DNA of 64,000 bases. It comes from Myrica gale (taxonomy: Eukaryota > Streptophyta > Magnoliopsida > Fagales > Myricaceae). Below are positions 9,731 to 21,516 of the stretch, piece after piece. How positions within the stretch are numbered: position 1 is the stretch's first letter; each line of letters begins with the position of its first letter. Under the pieces are notes generated by a model. The model ran no database searches, was not told the origin of the DNA, and saw only the letters and a program-made list of their open reading frames with translations. Location of the stretch: positions 2,115,501 to 2,179,500 of the forward strand of contig OZ005602.1 of assembly GCA_963930655.1 (NCBI GenBank), in the 5' to 3' direction. Made by a program: the position numbers and the translations under genes.

Positions 9731-10111
9731 ATGGCTCTCTCCGGAAGAACAAGAAAAAGGCCAACCTGCAGAAAGGCAAGAAGAAACCATTTCAAGAAGC
9801 GGCTTGTGGCCTCAAAGAATCAAGAAACATCAAGGAGTTCGCCTTCCAAATCTTCCGCCATGAGTTCCAATGGACTTTCAAAGAACGGAGAAATAGATTT
9901 CGAGGATGTTGAAGCGATCCCTTCAAGTTCAAGCGGCTGCTCCACACCAAAAGCTCAGAGATTCCGGATACCAGAGATTTCAACATGCCCGCCAGCACCA
10001 AAGAAGCAAAGAGTAATCTCAAATTGTTCGCTCCAAAGATCCCCGATTGCATTCTTCGCTCCTCCAGACTTAGAGCTCTTCTTCTTCGCAGTTCGTGATA
10101 TTTCGGTTTGA
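9731..10111 (+). CDS. SMR: SIAMESE-related (SMR) cyclin-dependent kinase inhibitor
   Basis: This intronless 126-residue frame has a very basic N-terminus (residues 1-26) and a Ser-rich segment. It then carries the conserved plant SMR blocks: EIDFEDVEAIP (54-64), CSTPKAQRFRIPE (70-82), TCPPAPKKQR (85-94) and RSPIAFFAPPDLELFFF (103-119). Family members bind CDK-cyclin complexes in the nucleus, repress mitotic entry and promote endoreduplication, often under stress or DNA damage. The TPKxxxFRIP plus CPPAPKK order resembles the SMR9-like subgroup, which I state with moderate confidence. Length and lack of introns are normal for the family. A MULE ends 0.78 kb upstream of the start codon and could affect expression. 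No lesion is seen. Confidence 0.85.
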   Translation: MALSGRTRKRPTCRKARRNHFKKRLVASKNQETSRSSPSKSSAMSSNGLSKNGEIDFEDVEAIPSSSSGCSTPKAQRFRIPEISTCPPAPKKQRVISNCSLQRSPIAFFAPPDLELFFFAVRDISV

Positions 10112-13100
10112 CATATGTGTGTTTATAGAACATGAAGATCATTTCGCTAATACAAGAGATAGTCTTTATGAAGTCCTTTCTAGCTCTTGTTTCGTGTTTT
10201 TTTACATCTGATCATTTAGGTACGTATAGTGCGAGAATTTGGGTTTTTTTGACTGAGTGATCTTAGGAAGCAGTTGCTAGCTTTGGTTTTCCACTTTGCC
10301 ACTGTATACTCGAGTTTCAAATTGTAGGTATACTAATCACTGATTTAGTTGGTGTGTTGCCCAGCTAAATTAGCCTTTACACCTACTTTCCCTTTTATCT
10401 ATTTATAGCCTTTTCTATGTTTTCTGACCTCTGTTTTAGTTTGGAGAGTGAAAATATATTGTAATGGGTGGATTTTGAGGTTTGTAAGCGTGTTTAGCTT
10501 GCAATTATATCAGCTGCTGTTTGTTGACTCAAACCTCTGAGATATTGAAGACAAGACTTCTTCTTGTGTGTAAACCCTTCTTTATTGTCATAATTCTCTC
10601 TTCTTCTGTTCGCACTTGGTAGGGCTAAATGATTCTGAATTCGTTTATAATAATTCATTAACAAAAATCATGCTCTTTTGGGTAGAGATTAAGCTTTCAA
10701 GCAGTTCAATTTTTGGCCATTATAATGGAGCTAGTGGCCCCTAAACCTCCCACTAATCATGTTGCAGGACCATTGAACTCAAAGAAAATTAATTACACTC
10801 AATTAGTGGGTGGCTTATATTGTCAAACCAAGGGTCCTCTAAACAGTTCAATGATGTTAAGGGATCGATGTTCTTCTTGCGCCCATAAAAAGACTTCCAG
10901 AAAAGGTGTTCCAATATTCTGTTTTTGCATGTAATTTCGAGGATAGGGTTTCTCAATCCTTCAGATAAAACTAGCTTCCTCCCCCACGAAATGCTATCTG
11001 CAGATGGAATTTTCTTTGGATTTTGGCCCCAAGACAAAAACTTTCGAGTTCAAATAGCAAAGATAAGGGTGAAATTCAGAGTTATAACTTTTGCTTTTAG
11101 AGTGGGAACACAAAAGGGCGAGCAGGGGGGTGTTGGGTTTTTTTAATGCATGTGGTTCGGTTTAGATCATGTTGTCAGATCTGTGGTTGTCTGTGTGTCC
11201 TAGCTGAGGCCAGCATCTCTTAGAGGATCCAATGAAGCCATGAAGGGACTCTCGCATAATTGTCACGTTAGAGAATCTCGAGAAAATTTCCCATCATTTT
11301 TTTCCCTGACTTTGGTACTTTGTGATCCGTACTAATTTCGTGAAATTGATTGGGGCACTCGCCACCCGTGTGTTTTGAGTGAACTGTTAGATTTATCTAT
11401 TTCACCACTCTTAATTTGTTGGTGGACAAGATTAGGAATATCATACAAATACTCTTTACAAACTCCCGGATTAACCATGTTGTATCTTTGTGCACTTGAA
11501 GCACTACTTCATGAGTTGGAATCACTTCTGTAATCTTCATTTTTCTGTAGCCATCAAATTCAAATTTGTCCTTCTTATAACTTTCTTTATTCTCGGGGTA
11601 TGGACAGATTGATTTGGCATACCACTTGTCAGTAGGACCCAAATTCGATCTCTGCACATATCCGGAGGTTTTAAGTGCTCTCCATATCTGTTGTAGTTCG
11701 CTCCACACTTGCGTCAAAATCCGTCTTGGACAAAGCTGGAGACTGATGCACGATTTTCTTTCTTAATTAAAAAAATTATAAGAACTAATTAAGAAGACGA
11801 CAACATGACGTTTGTTTGTTTTTCCTTTATCTCCTATAGGCTATACATGCATTACGTGTGTGACTTTATCTGTATATGACTTGCCTCCATCTAAGCAAAG
11901 TTTCTTATCTATGATTCTCTGTTTTTATCCTTCCATTAATCATGTTCATTTTTTAGTCTACAAGGTACACAAATCTTAAACTTTGGTATAATATACTTCC
12001 CGTAACCCTCGATCGGTCCCTGCCAAACAGAATGAATCGGATCATGAAAAGGGACATTAGAGTCTAAAGAAATTAGCTTTGAATATCTCCTATTCTGGGA
12101 GAGATTTTCGGAATATATAATTTGCTGAAAGAATTTGTGAAGGACGGCTTGCGTTCATTTGAGGTCCTCAGCTTCTTCGATCGGTGCTGGGGTTCCTTTT
12201 GCTTAGAGAACAGCCCTTTTCCAAAACGCATTGGTCCCTTCTTTGTTGGGCATGAGATTTTCTGCGATCATGTGCATCTTTGAAATTAGGATTCTCTTTC
12301 TCGAACATGATCCTGCAAATTAAAATAGAACCTCTTCATGCATATCAATTTGTATATATATGTCAACCAAGATCCTCCTAGTTCTTAGGATATTCTTCAA
12401 GGGGGATTTCGACTACCAACTAAGCATATATGATATATAGGCTATGCAGATTCAACCATTTAATTTGAAATAAATGGCTTGAATTTGAAATATCTACTGT
12501 ATAAATATTCTACGAATCTCAGAGGAGAGAGATAAATGGTCCTTAAGCTTCTCCATTTACATAAAGGTTAGGTGCAATTAATTTTTCTAGTTACCCAAAA
12601 GAAATTGTACATCTATTTTCGCAACTCACATGCAATGAGGTAGTAATTAATGATTTTTACTACGTACCCTCCTGAAACTTATTGAAAGATATAAAAGAAC
12701 TATAATCTAAACTAAGTTATCTGGTACTAATAAGATAATATTGTTCTTTTATCAGTTAGCTGTACTGCTCTAAGTTGATGAAATACATGCATGTGTGAGA
12801 AACATGATCATGCATGGGTAACATCACCCACTTCCCAAGGCCCCAAATTGAGGTGCATGTAGACAAAGATTTTATATCTCATATGATCTGTTTTCTAATG
12901 GCTTTGATTTGATATATGTTTATAAATTGATACAGAAACGTTTGAATATATATATATTCCTTTCCTATTATAGAGACCCTACATGGAGATGCACTATAGT
13001 GATGCTATGATTACATATATATAGTTCTTTTTTATTTGGTATTTTTAAGAAATAAAAAACAGACATGTCATACCTTAGTTTATATATATACACATCTTGG

Positions 13101-14535
13101 AAGAGTGTTGATCATGAGGTTCAAAGCTTCATAACATTCTGAGTTAATGTTTATATCTTTACATCAAACTCAAGATTAATTAGATGCAAGTATATCCATG
13201 AGGTTTGTTTAATATCAACTTATTTTTCTAAAGAAAAATCGAACCGATCGAGGTCGAAGTAACTATAATGGAGGAGAGAGATAGAACATGATCGATCATT
13301 TTAGTGAAAACTTTTCTATCTTTATTACGTGGAGGAAACATTGAGCTGTTTATGTCGTACGTGTGTATAGATGTATGAGAGAGAGAAGAGATAGAAAGAG
13401 TAGAAGAGGGACATTGGAATGAGGGAGATACCATGAATGATGTCCCTTTTAATTAATCTATTAATATAAGCAATTAATTTGCATATGGATCGATGTCTCC
13501 TCTAAAGTAAAGAGGGCTCTTTTTCAATTCCAATGATGTAATATCTTATCAGACACGGACACTTTTTACTTTGATTTGTTAAAGTGAATTTGTTAATATC
13601 CACATTGCTCTAACTTTTCTAGAATCCGAGGTTGCCCCACTTCTTTAGCTTTTGGGTCAAACTAGTTACAGTCCACAGTAATTTTGGTGTACCCTTTAAT
13701 TAGTCCTTTTTGTTAGCTGGTCTATGATTTAACAATTTTTTTATTTATTTATTTGGGCATTGTCTTAGTTAAACATAATTCATGAGGAGTAAAAAATAGA
13801 AAGAAAATGAATAATAATTTGCTTCTTTTTTTATAAGTTAAAATGAACTCGAATACCACGTATAAACTTTTTTTCCATAAATTAAATTTAAATTTTTTCC
13901 AAATTTATCTTATTTTTTTCCTTTTGCAAGATTCATAAGGGAAGGGTTATTATTGTTTTGATCATTTTACAGAGGTTGGGGTAGGGAGTAGGATGTTATA
14001 AGGCTTTTAGCTAAAGAAGAATCCCAGGCTAACGCTTTGCTTTAAAGGGGTACGTACGCTTAAAGGTTCTTAATAGTCCCATTATTTCTCATCTTCTTTT
14101 GTCTCTCTTAAATTATGTTGTTCATAAATAATTTTCTTTTTTTTTTCGCCTGAGAAATTGTTCTTCCAATTTGTTGGAATTTGAAAAGGCTTCATTTTCT
14201 CTTTTACAAGGTTGCTTGCATGCACAGGACAGGAGTAGGCCGTAAATCGTTTGCAAAATGTGTGCCAGCTTTTGTTTAACTTTGCTTAGTTCACGTACAA
14301 AGCAAAAGCAAGAAGGGCCCCCATGCAACATGTCACTATTTAACTTATCAAAAGAAATGGCTGCTAAGCTTTAGACTAGACTGAAACAGGGTTCATTCTT
14401 GCATCAGCTAACCTCCCATGTTATGGAAACTAAAATTTTGATTAAAATTTATCTCCATTCTAAAATTTTGGTTTGCAAAGGTAATTAATTCAAAATTTTG
14501 AATTAAATAAAAAACTCAAAATAATCTCTTTCTAT
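10112..14535. other. Gene-poor intergenic region
   Basis: The first few hundred bases are likely 3' UTR and flank of the SMR gene. A minus-strand frame at 11397-11717 (106 codons, containing GYVQRSNLGPTDKWYAKS) has protein-like composition but no family I recognise; it may be a gene fragment. From 12.3 kb the DNA is AT-rich. Bases 14100-14330 resemble 37060-37240. Bases from about 14400 belong to a MITE-like repeat later split by the hAT insertion. No supported RNA gene was found. Confidence 0.4.
14100..14330 (-). repeat. Dispersed repeat, copy 1
   Basis: A T-rich tract followed by GAAATTGTTCTTCCAATTTGTTGGAA, TTTCTCTTTTACAAGGTTG and CAGGAGTAGGCC closely parallels 37060-37240. It is of unknown class. 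Weak minus-strand frames in the two copies correspond but carry no recognisable domain. Confidence 0.5.
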
Positions 14536-16081
14536 CTATCGAACAGGGGCGGCTCCAGCTATAGGCAGGGTAGGCGGTTGCCTAAGGCCCCCAAAATGAT
14601 CCCTAAATCTAAAAGATATGATTTATTCAAAAAAAGAAAGAAACTAATCTCATACTATAACTCCATAACTGTCTGGATCTCGTCGCCGTCCACGGTGGCA
14701 TCCGCAGGTGGTGGCCATTCCTTGAACTCATGTCTCTATTTGCCTACTGTTTGGCTTGGCTGTTGGCCAATGACTTGTTGTGGCGTCATGTCATCACTGA
14801 GGATCCTATCAATCCCCCTTCCATAAAGAGCACCCTTGACCCCAAGGGTAAAATTTGAAACTCTAGAGGTTATGCCATCATAGTCCTCCCATCTTTTCTC
14901 CTTTCTAGGTAATCCACCCATGCTCCAAGTAGCCCACCAATCTCATAGGGTGAACTCCATACTCCTCTTATTATCTCCATCTCTTTTCTCCGATCTTGCA
15001 TGGTCATCATCACCATGGTTAGACTCCTTACGTAGCCACCTCTCGACTACTCCATGCTCATTCTCCACATGTTTGTCTGTTCTAAGTGCTTGTCGCGGTC
15101 TAGGCTCTCCTCTTGTGGACTCGGAATAGTGAGTTTCTCTTCGGTCTATGGGCTCCTCCTCCTCCACTCTTGGTGCTCTAGCTATAGGCAGGGTAGGCGG
15201 TTGCCTAAGGCCCCCCAAAATAGGGAGGCCCCCAATTAAAAAAAAATTCTTTAATAGGTATATTTAAAAAATATTTAATATAAGGCCTCAAGAATTTAAC
15301 GTTAAAAATATTTGTATAGAATTTTAGTTAATTAGTTTTTATTCTATAAAAGACCTATTAACTCTCCTTGATAAAATGAACCATTAACTCTTCAAATAGG
15401 CCTATTAAATCTCCTTGATTGAAGTAACCATTAACTCTTCACCTTTTTATAAAATCTCTTGCATCGATCAACCCTATAACGTCTATATATTTAAAAGATA
15501 TTAATTCCAAATTGATTCAAACGAAATTCAATGAAATCAATATCCTATAAAATCTCCTTAAAATTGGGTTGACAATTGATTCGAGAAATCCTATAAAATC
15601 TCACACCCAATTCATTTAATACAAACAAAAATAATCTCACACCTAACTCATTTAAAATCTCACACCTAATCTATTTAATATTTTTACAGTTGTACACATT
15701 AATTAACAACTAAAAATCTAACTTTAAAAAGACTTAATCTATTAACCATTTCACAATTACGTGAGATTTCAATTGCTTGTTAAGTACAAAAACTACTTAA
15801 AAATCCTCTCAAGTTCAACCATCCTATTTTGTCTCCTCCTTTATCAATGCTTCCCAACTCTAATAGTTTGCATCCTCTCAAGTTCAACCATCTTATTTTG
15901 TCTCCTCAATTATTGGTGCTTCCCAACTCTAATCTTTGGCATCAAGATCACTAGTGGTCCCTAAAGTTCAGGTGCTATTATTCTAAACTTTCTATTAAGT
16001 AGTCTTATTTTTTGCAGTTATAATTATTTGTATTTTTATTATAAGTTTGTGCTTGTGATTAGAGCCGCCCCTGCTATCGAA
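14536..16081. mobile_element. Non-autonomous hAT-type transposon with 8-bp TSD
   Basis: The element runs 14544-16073 (1530 bp), flanked by the perfect 8-base duplication CTATCGAA at 14536-14543 and 16074-16081. It has 12-base inverted ends, CAGGGGCGGCTC. Target length and end sequence fit the hAT superfamily. No transposase is recognisable. A 35-base terminal motif (GCTATAGGCAGGGTAGGCGG and following) near 14558 is repeated inside at about 15179, flanking a 590-base G/C-richer segment. The element sits inside an older AT-rich repeat. Confidence 0.88.
14593..15178 (-). pseudogene. Foreign segment inside the hAT element, antisense coding fragment
   Basis: Bounded by a direct repeat of the element's own end, this segment is less AT-rich than the rest. 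On the minus strand it carries overlapping open stretches rich in charged residues (for example EEEEPIDRRETHYSESTRGEPRPRQ and WLRKESNHGDDDHARSEKRDGD, shown here only in part). The composition resembles a retrotransposon Gag-like or other low-complexity protein region, but no CCHC knuckle or other domain is seen. I regard it as a captured fragment of unknown origin. Confidence 0.3.
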
Positions 16082-16468
16082 TCATCTCTTTCTATTACAA
16101 TACACATAAAATATTTATTTAAATAATATCTCTCTTTATTTTTTCATCAACTCCAAAAAAATTATTTTTTTCACTTCTATCTGAAACTCTAGTCCATCTC
16201 AATTTTTATAGCATTTTTAAAATTTTCATAAAATTTTAGTTTGTAAACATGGCGGGTCCAGTACTAATTATTAGTTAATTCTAGTAATACTTTGTTATGA
16301 CAAAGGCTTTCTTGCTATAATTCGTAAAATAAATTTCCTATTCTGAATTCTAATCTTGTTCGGGGGAAAATCATAATATAAGACATAAGACCTCGAAAAA
16401 CAGGCTGGCCTAGACTGCAGGCCAACCCATTAGATATCTTAAACCTTGTAGTCGGGACATGACCACAG
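16082..16468. other. Right half of the repeat split by the hAT element, and spacer
   Basis: Sequence to about 16250 continues the AT-rich repeat interrupted at 14535 (TCTCTTTCTATTACAATACAC, then a AAAATTTTAGTTTG end mirroring CTAAAATTTTG near 14430). The remainder shows no gene. From 16469 the sequence becomes homologous to 45698 onward. Confidence 0.45.
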
Positions 16469-17106
16469 TAGCTGCCTCTTCTTGCCCAACCAGACAAGCC
16501 TTTTGGGCCAATTACCCACCGAAAGCCAATCAGGCCCTTGTCCATTTTTTTTTTGTCAGTTTTCTAATCATGCCGTTATCCTGGTCGGTAGCTATATCTG
16601 GCATATATCCATATCCCAATCCCCAATAACCCTCCTACCAAAACAGCAAAACACAACATTGCATCTTTGTTCTGAGTTCTGAACCTTTCAGCTAGCTTAG
16701 GCTACTTTCCCGTTCAACCTCACCTTTCTATTGCAATTTTATTGACAGTTATTGGTGAACTTGCAAACTCTAAACATTTGAAAAACAGAGAAAAATGGTG
16801 TGAAAATTGAGGAGATTAGAGTTTTATTAGATTTTGTAAGGAAGTGGGTAAAATGTTGTGATAACTGGTTGTAGATTTTTTAGACCAGTGATTGAGGTGT
16901 TAAAGGTAGAAAGAGAAATTAATTTTATTTTTAAAATTGAGAGTAAAGTGGTCATTGTAGATAAAATTAATAGGGACGAAAGGGTCAACTAACCTGGGGA
17001 GCAAAATTGATAGCAAGTTTTTGTTTGTATGTGAAATGTGAATTTTGCTAAAGCTGAGCGTGTTCTTCAAGACTAAGGATGTTCGGCAATATTATCTTAA
17101 AAAAAA

Positions 17107-17467
17107 AAGATAATAACACTTAATACCCTCAAAATGCTATGCCTTTTTTATTTTGCACTCTAAAGTACCACTTTTGTCACATTTCACCTTCAAACTACCA
17201 TGCCCCGATAGTTTGCACAATCCGTTTATAATTCCTGTCAATTTAGACGAAAAACTAATCAAGTGCATCTCACGTGACTTTTTCCCATTTGATCTTCCCT
17301 TTTTGCCTAAGTGATAATTACAGTAGTTTCACTTGACAGAAATTATAGAGGAAGGGTGCACATTGTTGGGACATGGTAGTTTGAGGGTGAAATGTGACAA
17401 AATTGATACTTTGGGGTGTAAAGTGAAAAATGTATGGTAGTTTGAGGGTGATAAGTGTAATTTCTCC
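17107..17467. mobile_element. MULE-type MITE, inserted only in block A
   Basis: Inverted ends read roughly AACACTTAATACCCTCAAA on the left, matching the complement of TTTGAGGGTGATAAGTGTAA on the right, followed by a further inverted arm (CACATTTCACC... against ...GGTGAAATGTG). It is flanked by TAAAAAAAA-like target sequence. Block B has the uninterrupted sequence at 46323-46345, which is an empty site. Ends are accurate to a few bases because of the A-runs. Confidence 0.7.
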
Positions 17468-20400
17468 TAAAAAAAGGGATGTAAGCGAAGCTAAGCCAAA
17501 ATCAAGTTATGAGCAAGTCTTATTCTCATTAAATGAGGTGTCTTTATTTTGTCCCTTGGGATATGAGAAGATAAATCCGAGCCCTTCCTTTGTTTAGCTT
17601 TGAACGAAATTCTCTTAAATAAAATCTTTTCCGGTCATGAAGTTATTTATTTATTTTGTTGGGTTAAAACACCCAGGAATTGCATATATCAGACAAAAAA
17701 AGCATCCAGCCAAGTTCTAATGGAGATCAAAGCCCTCATACAACCAACGTAAATTAGAAAAGCGCTCTGTGAGGTCTTTGAGGTGTCTCTCCAATGTTGT
17801 CTTCACAGGTTTTGGAGTTCCTTTGGATAAAAAAATCACAACCTTAATGTATGAAACGTACGAATAACTACCAATTAGATTGAGATAAAACAAATGACTA
17901 ATTAGCTCTGAGGCATAAAACCCAAAATTAGGCACCATAGGAAAAGAAAATCGTTGAAATTGGGCAGTCTCTTAATTGAAATGAGAGCAACAATGCGTGT
18001 AGAAGCGCGCACAAATATTTTTGAAATTCGAAATAAATAGTTGCCCAAAATTCTGCATGTTAAATTTAAAAATAAAAAAGAAAATAATTTAGACTAAAGA
18101 GAAAGAGAGGAAAATGAGACAAAAGATTTAAGTGGTTCGGTCCATAGACCTACATCCACTGTGGGAAGGCCCAACCGGGCATATTTGTGTACGCACTGAT
18201 GTAAGGTTGAGATTACAATTGAGGCTTTATTTATAAGCCTCTGATTACATTAGCCCACATTACTAAAGCAATGTGGCACTCTAATACTTCCCTGCAAACT
18301 CAAGGTGGACACACATTGACTTTGGACTTACAAAAAATTTTCCATAAGAAAAAAATGGTCGGAAAGTCGTCGTAAGATGGTTGGAGAGAGTCGTCGGAAT
18401 CTGGTCGGAGAGGGAGGACAATCACTTGAAGTTGGCCGGAGAGGATTGCCAGAATGGGAAGATCATCATAGGGATGTCGAACAGGACACCGGAAAGCTCG
18501 ATAGAAGATGCCGGAAGTTCGTTGTAATGATCCTGAACGAGGCGCCAGAAAGCCCGTGCGTAGAAGCTTGCAAAATATTTTTGAAATTTGAAATAAATAA
18601 TTGTCCAAAATTCTGGTATTTAATTGTTGTCAATTGTAAGTACGTAATTCTCACCTAGGCCTAGCTTTTGGATTAATAAAGAATCAGATGGCCGATGAGA
18701 AGAAGCTAAGTACAAGAAGTGAAATGAAAGAGGCCAATTTAAAGACCTGGATTTGTACCTGATTCCATATGGTCAAATTGTCCAACATTCCTTGGAGCCT
18801 TTGGAGAGCCAAGTGACTGCGACTCGGTTCCTCCTTCCTCAAATTCCTCTACCCGTCCCACAATTTTTCTCTTCTCCAACCATTTCTACAGCTAAACAAA
18901 GTAATTCCATGAGACAATAGAATGCGAAAATATGGAGAGTAAAGAAAGTGGGATTTGAATTCCTACTGAAAAATTAAGATTTCAACGGTAGGATGTGAAC
19001 GATTTCGTGGCCTTCACCTCTCAAATAGCTCATCTGAAATTTTACAAAAAAGAAATACTATGGCGATGTGAGCGAAAAAAATGGAAGGTTAGATTTTTCA
19101 AGTTATTTTTTTTCTCTAATGTTCAGTCCTCATCAATTACATTCCTTGAGATTTCTATTTTACAACGAACAAAAAAATTAGAGTTATCTAATACGTATCA
19201 ATTACCTTCAATTGGCCTCCCCAACAGTAAGGAACAGAGCCAAGTGACTACGAACAGGTGAACTTTTGTTCTCTAGAGACAAAAACGCAAAACTGAGAAT
19301 TGGAATTTCTCGCATTTCTTAGTAACCAAACAAGATCAACGGAGAAAAGACAAATCACCTATGCATGGTCAATATGATTCTGGAACCCTTTAGGAATGAA
19401 TCCACAAACATCGAAAATATTGACTGCACTTAAATCAATGTTTATAAGATATTTATAAAAAAAGGAAATAGAATATTAATCTATTCATTGTATGGTAAAA
19501 CAAAGAAGGAGAAAAAACAATGAAAGGAAACAGATAATAACTGTATAGTTGTTTACTTGTAGCAAAAATTTCAGTGCCTTGGATTTTCTCATAAACTCCG
19601 ACTACCTGTCCTTCAGTTTTTCTGTACGTTCTTCAACCATTTATCTGATGAACAAAGTAATTATATGAGACAGAGAGAGAGAATGGGAGCAAATTGAGGG
19701 TAAAGAAAGCGGTACTTGAAATCCTATTCAAAATTAAGATAAAATGAAAAATTAATACCTGAATATGTAAAACATACTCATAATCAAGTATCAAATCTGG
19801 GATGTGAGGTTCCGCAGCACCTCCTCTGGCAGAGATCGAAGATCCTCAAAATCCGATTACCCGTACTTCAGTTTTTCTGTTCTTCAACCATTTCTTTGAT
19901 GAACCAAGTAATTCTATAAGAGAGAATGAGAACAAATTGGGAGTATAGAAAGTGGTACTTGAAGTCCTATTTAAAATTAAGATAAAATGGCGGATTAATA
20001 CCTGAATATGTTTCATAATCAAGTATCAAATCTGGGATGTGCGGTTCCGCAGCCCCTCGGCCCTCCTCTAACTTAGAACGAAGATTCTCAAAATATTATG
20101 TGGTGAAGAAATGTGAATCATTGAAGGTGCTAAATAACAATAAGCCCTCGTCGAGTTCCAAAATATCTGTCTCACATATCAATCTTCACTTTCTGTTTAA
20201 TATGACTGCTAAATAACAAGTAAAATGATCAAAATATCCCTTGAAGAGAAAATTAAAAAAATATATTACAAAATATAAATGATATATAAATAAAAAATGT
20301 TTTTAAAATAAAAATATCGAAACTCTATTTCGTTAATCTATTTATTTTATATTTGAGAGACATTGATCAATTCACATCACTTTCTTTGATTTAATTGTCA

Positions 20401-21150
20401 AATCAAACAGAAGTTAAAATGACACTTCACACAGTCAAAGTTTAAGAAAATGTTGACTATAATTTCATATGAATCTTTGATTGAAGATTTTTTTTTGAAT
20501 TTGAAGAGTGCATATGTTTGTTTTATATTGTCTACAATTATGTTTTGATAGGTAAGATTTTATTTATTGTGCAATCCAATTATTTAATTCATCACCTATT
20601 ATAATTCTTATACAAATAATTAAATTATTAACGTGTCAACATCACAAAATATTTTCTTATAATTTTTTTTAAATAACCGAAAATATTCTCGATCAAAATA
20701 TTTCAATGAATTTTTTTTACATAACATAATAGTTTTACCAGCAAACTATAGTTTCACAACATGATGCTGAAACAAAAACGCAAAAGTGAAAATTGAAATT
20801 TCTCACATTTCTTTGTAACCGAATAAGGCCACCGGAGAAAAGAGTAATCACCTTGGCATTTACAAGATGACCCTGGAACCCTTTAGGAATGAACCCACAA
20901 CCTCGAAAATAGCGACCACCTAAAAATGAATGTTTATAAGGTATTTATAAAGAGTGGAAAATAAAATATTAATATATTCTTTGAAAAAAACTGTTGTACC
21001 TGTATGTTCTTCTTCTCCGATGCTTCTCCACCGCCTCTCGACCTCTGGGACCTCACGCCATTCTAAGTCAGTGGCTGACATATGGCTCTCATCGTCTTTA
21101 GATTTGTGGCGCCTGCGCTGGCAGTTGATTTCTCTCTCCTCAGCAATTCC

Positions 21151-21200
21151 TCTTCTTCTTCTTCTTCTTCTTCTTCTTCTTCTTCTTCTTCTTCTTCTTC
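21151..21200 (+). repeat. (CTT)n microsatellite in the NLR-1 3' region
   Basis: About 16 perfect TTC/CTT units lie downstream of NLR-1. The corresponding place near 27975-28000 has only a short version, so length varies between copies. Confidence 0.95.
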
Positions 21201-21516
21201 CATTTACTTGCTCTTTCTCCTGATATTTCTAGAATTATGTATGGCATCAAGTTCAAAGGGAAGGGGAAAGACAATGAAAGGAAACAGATAATTGCTGTAT
21301 GGTTGTTTACCTGTAGCAAAAATTGCAGTGACTTGGACATAAAATCTGACTACCTTGTCCTTCAGTTGTTCTGTTCGTCAACTATTTCTCTGATGAACAA
21401 AGTAATTCTATGAAAGAGAGAGAATGAAAACAAATTGAAGGTAAAGAAACTTGAAGTCCTGTTCAAAATTAAGATAAAATGGCGGATTAATACCTGAATA
21501 TTTTGTCGAATGTATG

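Larger units (their letters stand above)
16469..21516. repeat. Segmental duplication block A (3' flank side of NLR-1)
   Basis: From about 16469 (TAGCTGCCTCTTCTTGCCC) the sequence follows 45698 onward in the same order through to the NLR 3' ends, with insertions and deletions in each copy. Shared landmarks include AACCAGACAAGCCTTTTGGG, TTGGTGAACTTGCAAACTCT, GGTTGTAGATTTTTTAGACCAGTG, GATGTTCGGCAATATTATC and CATATTTGTGTAC. No intact gene is present. A MITE at about 17107-17467 is absent from block B. A CTT microsatellite lies at 21151-21200. Confidence 0.8.

Noticed and set aside
12000..12350. Possible microRNA precursor
   Set aside because: I looked for known plant microRNA sequences and a long hairpin and recognised neither; no support without small-RNA data.
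16315..16545. Minus-strand 76-codon frame
   Set aside because: Part overlaps the start of duplicated block A and does not keep its frame in the second copy at 45.7 kb.
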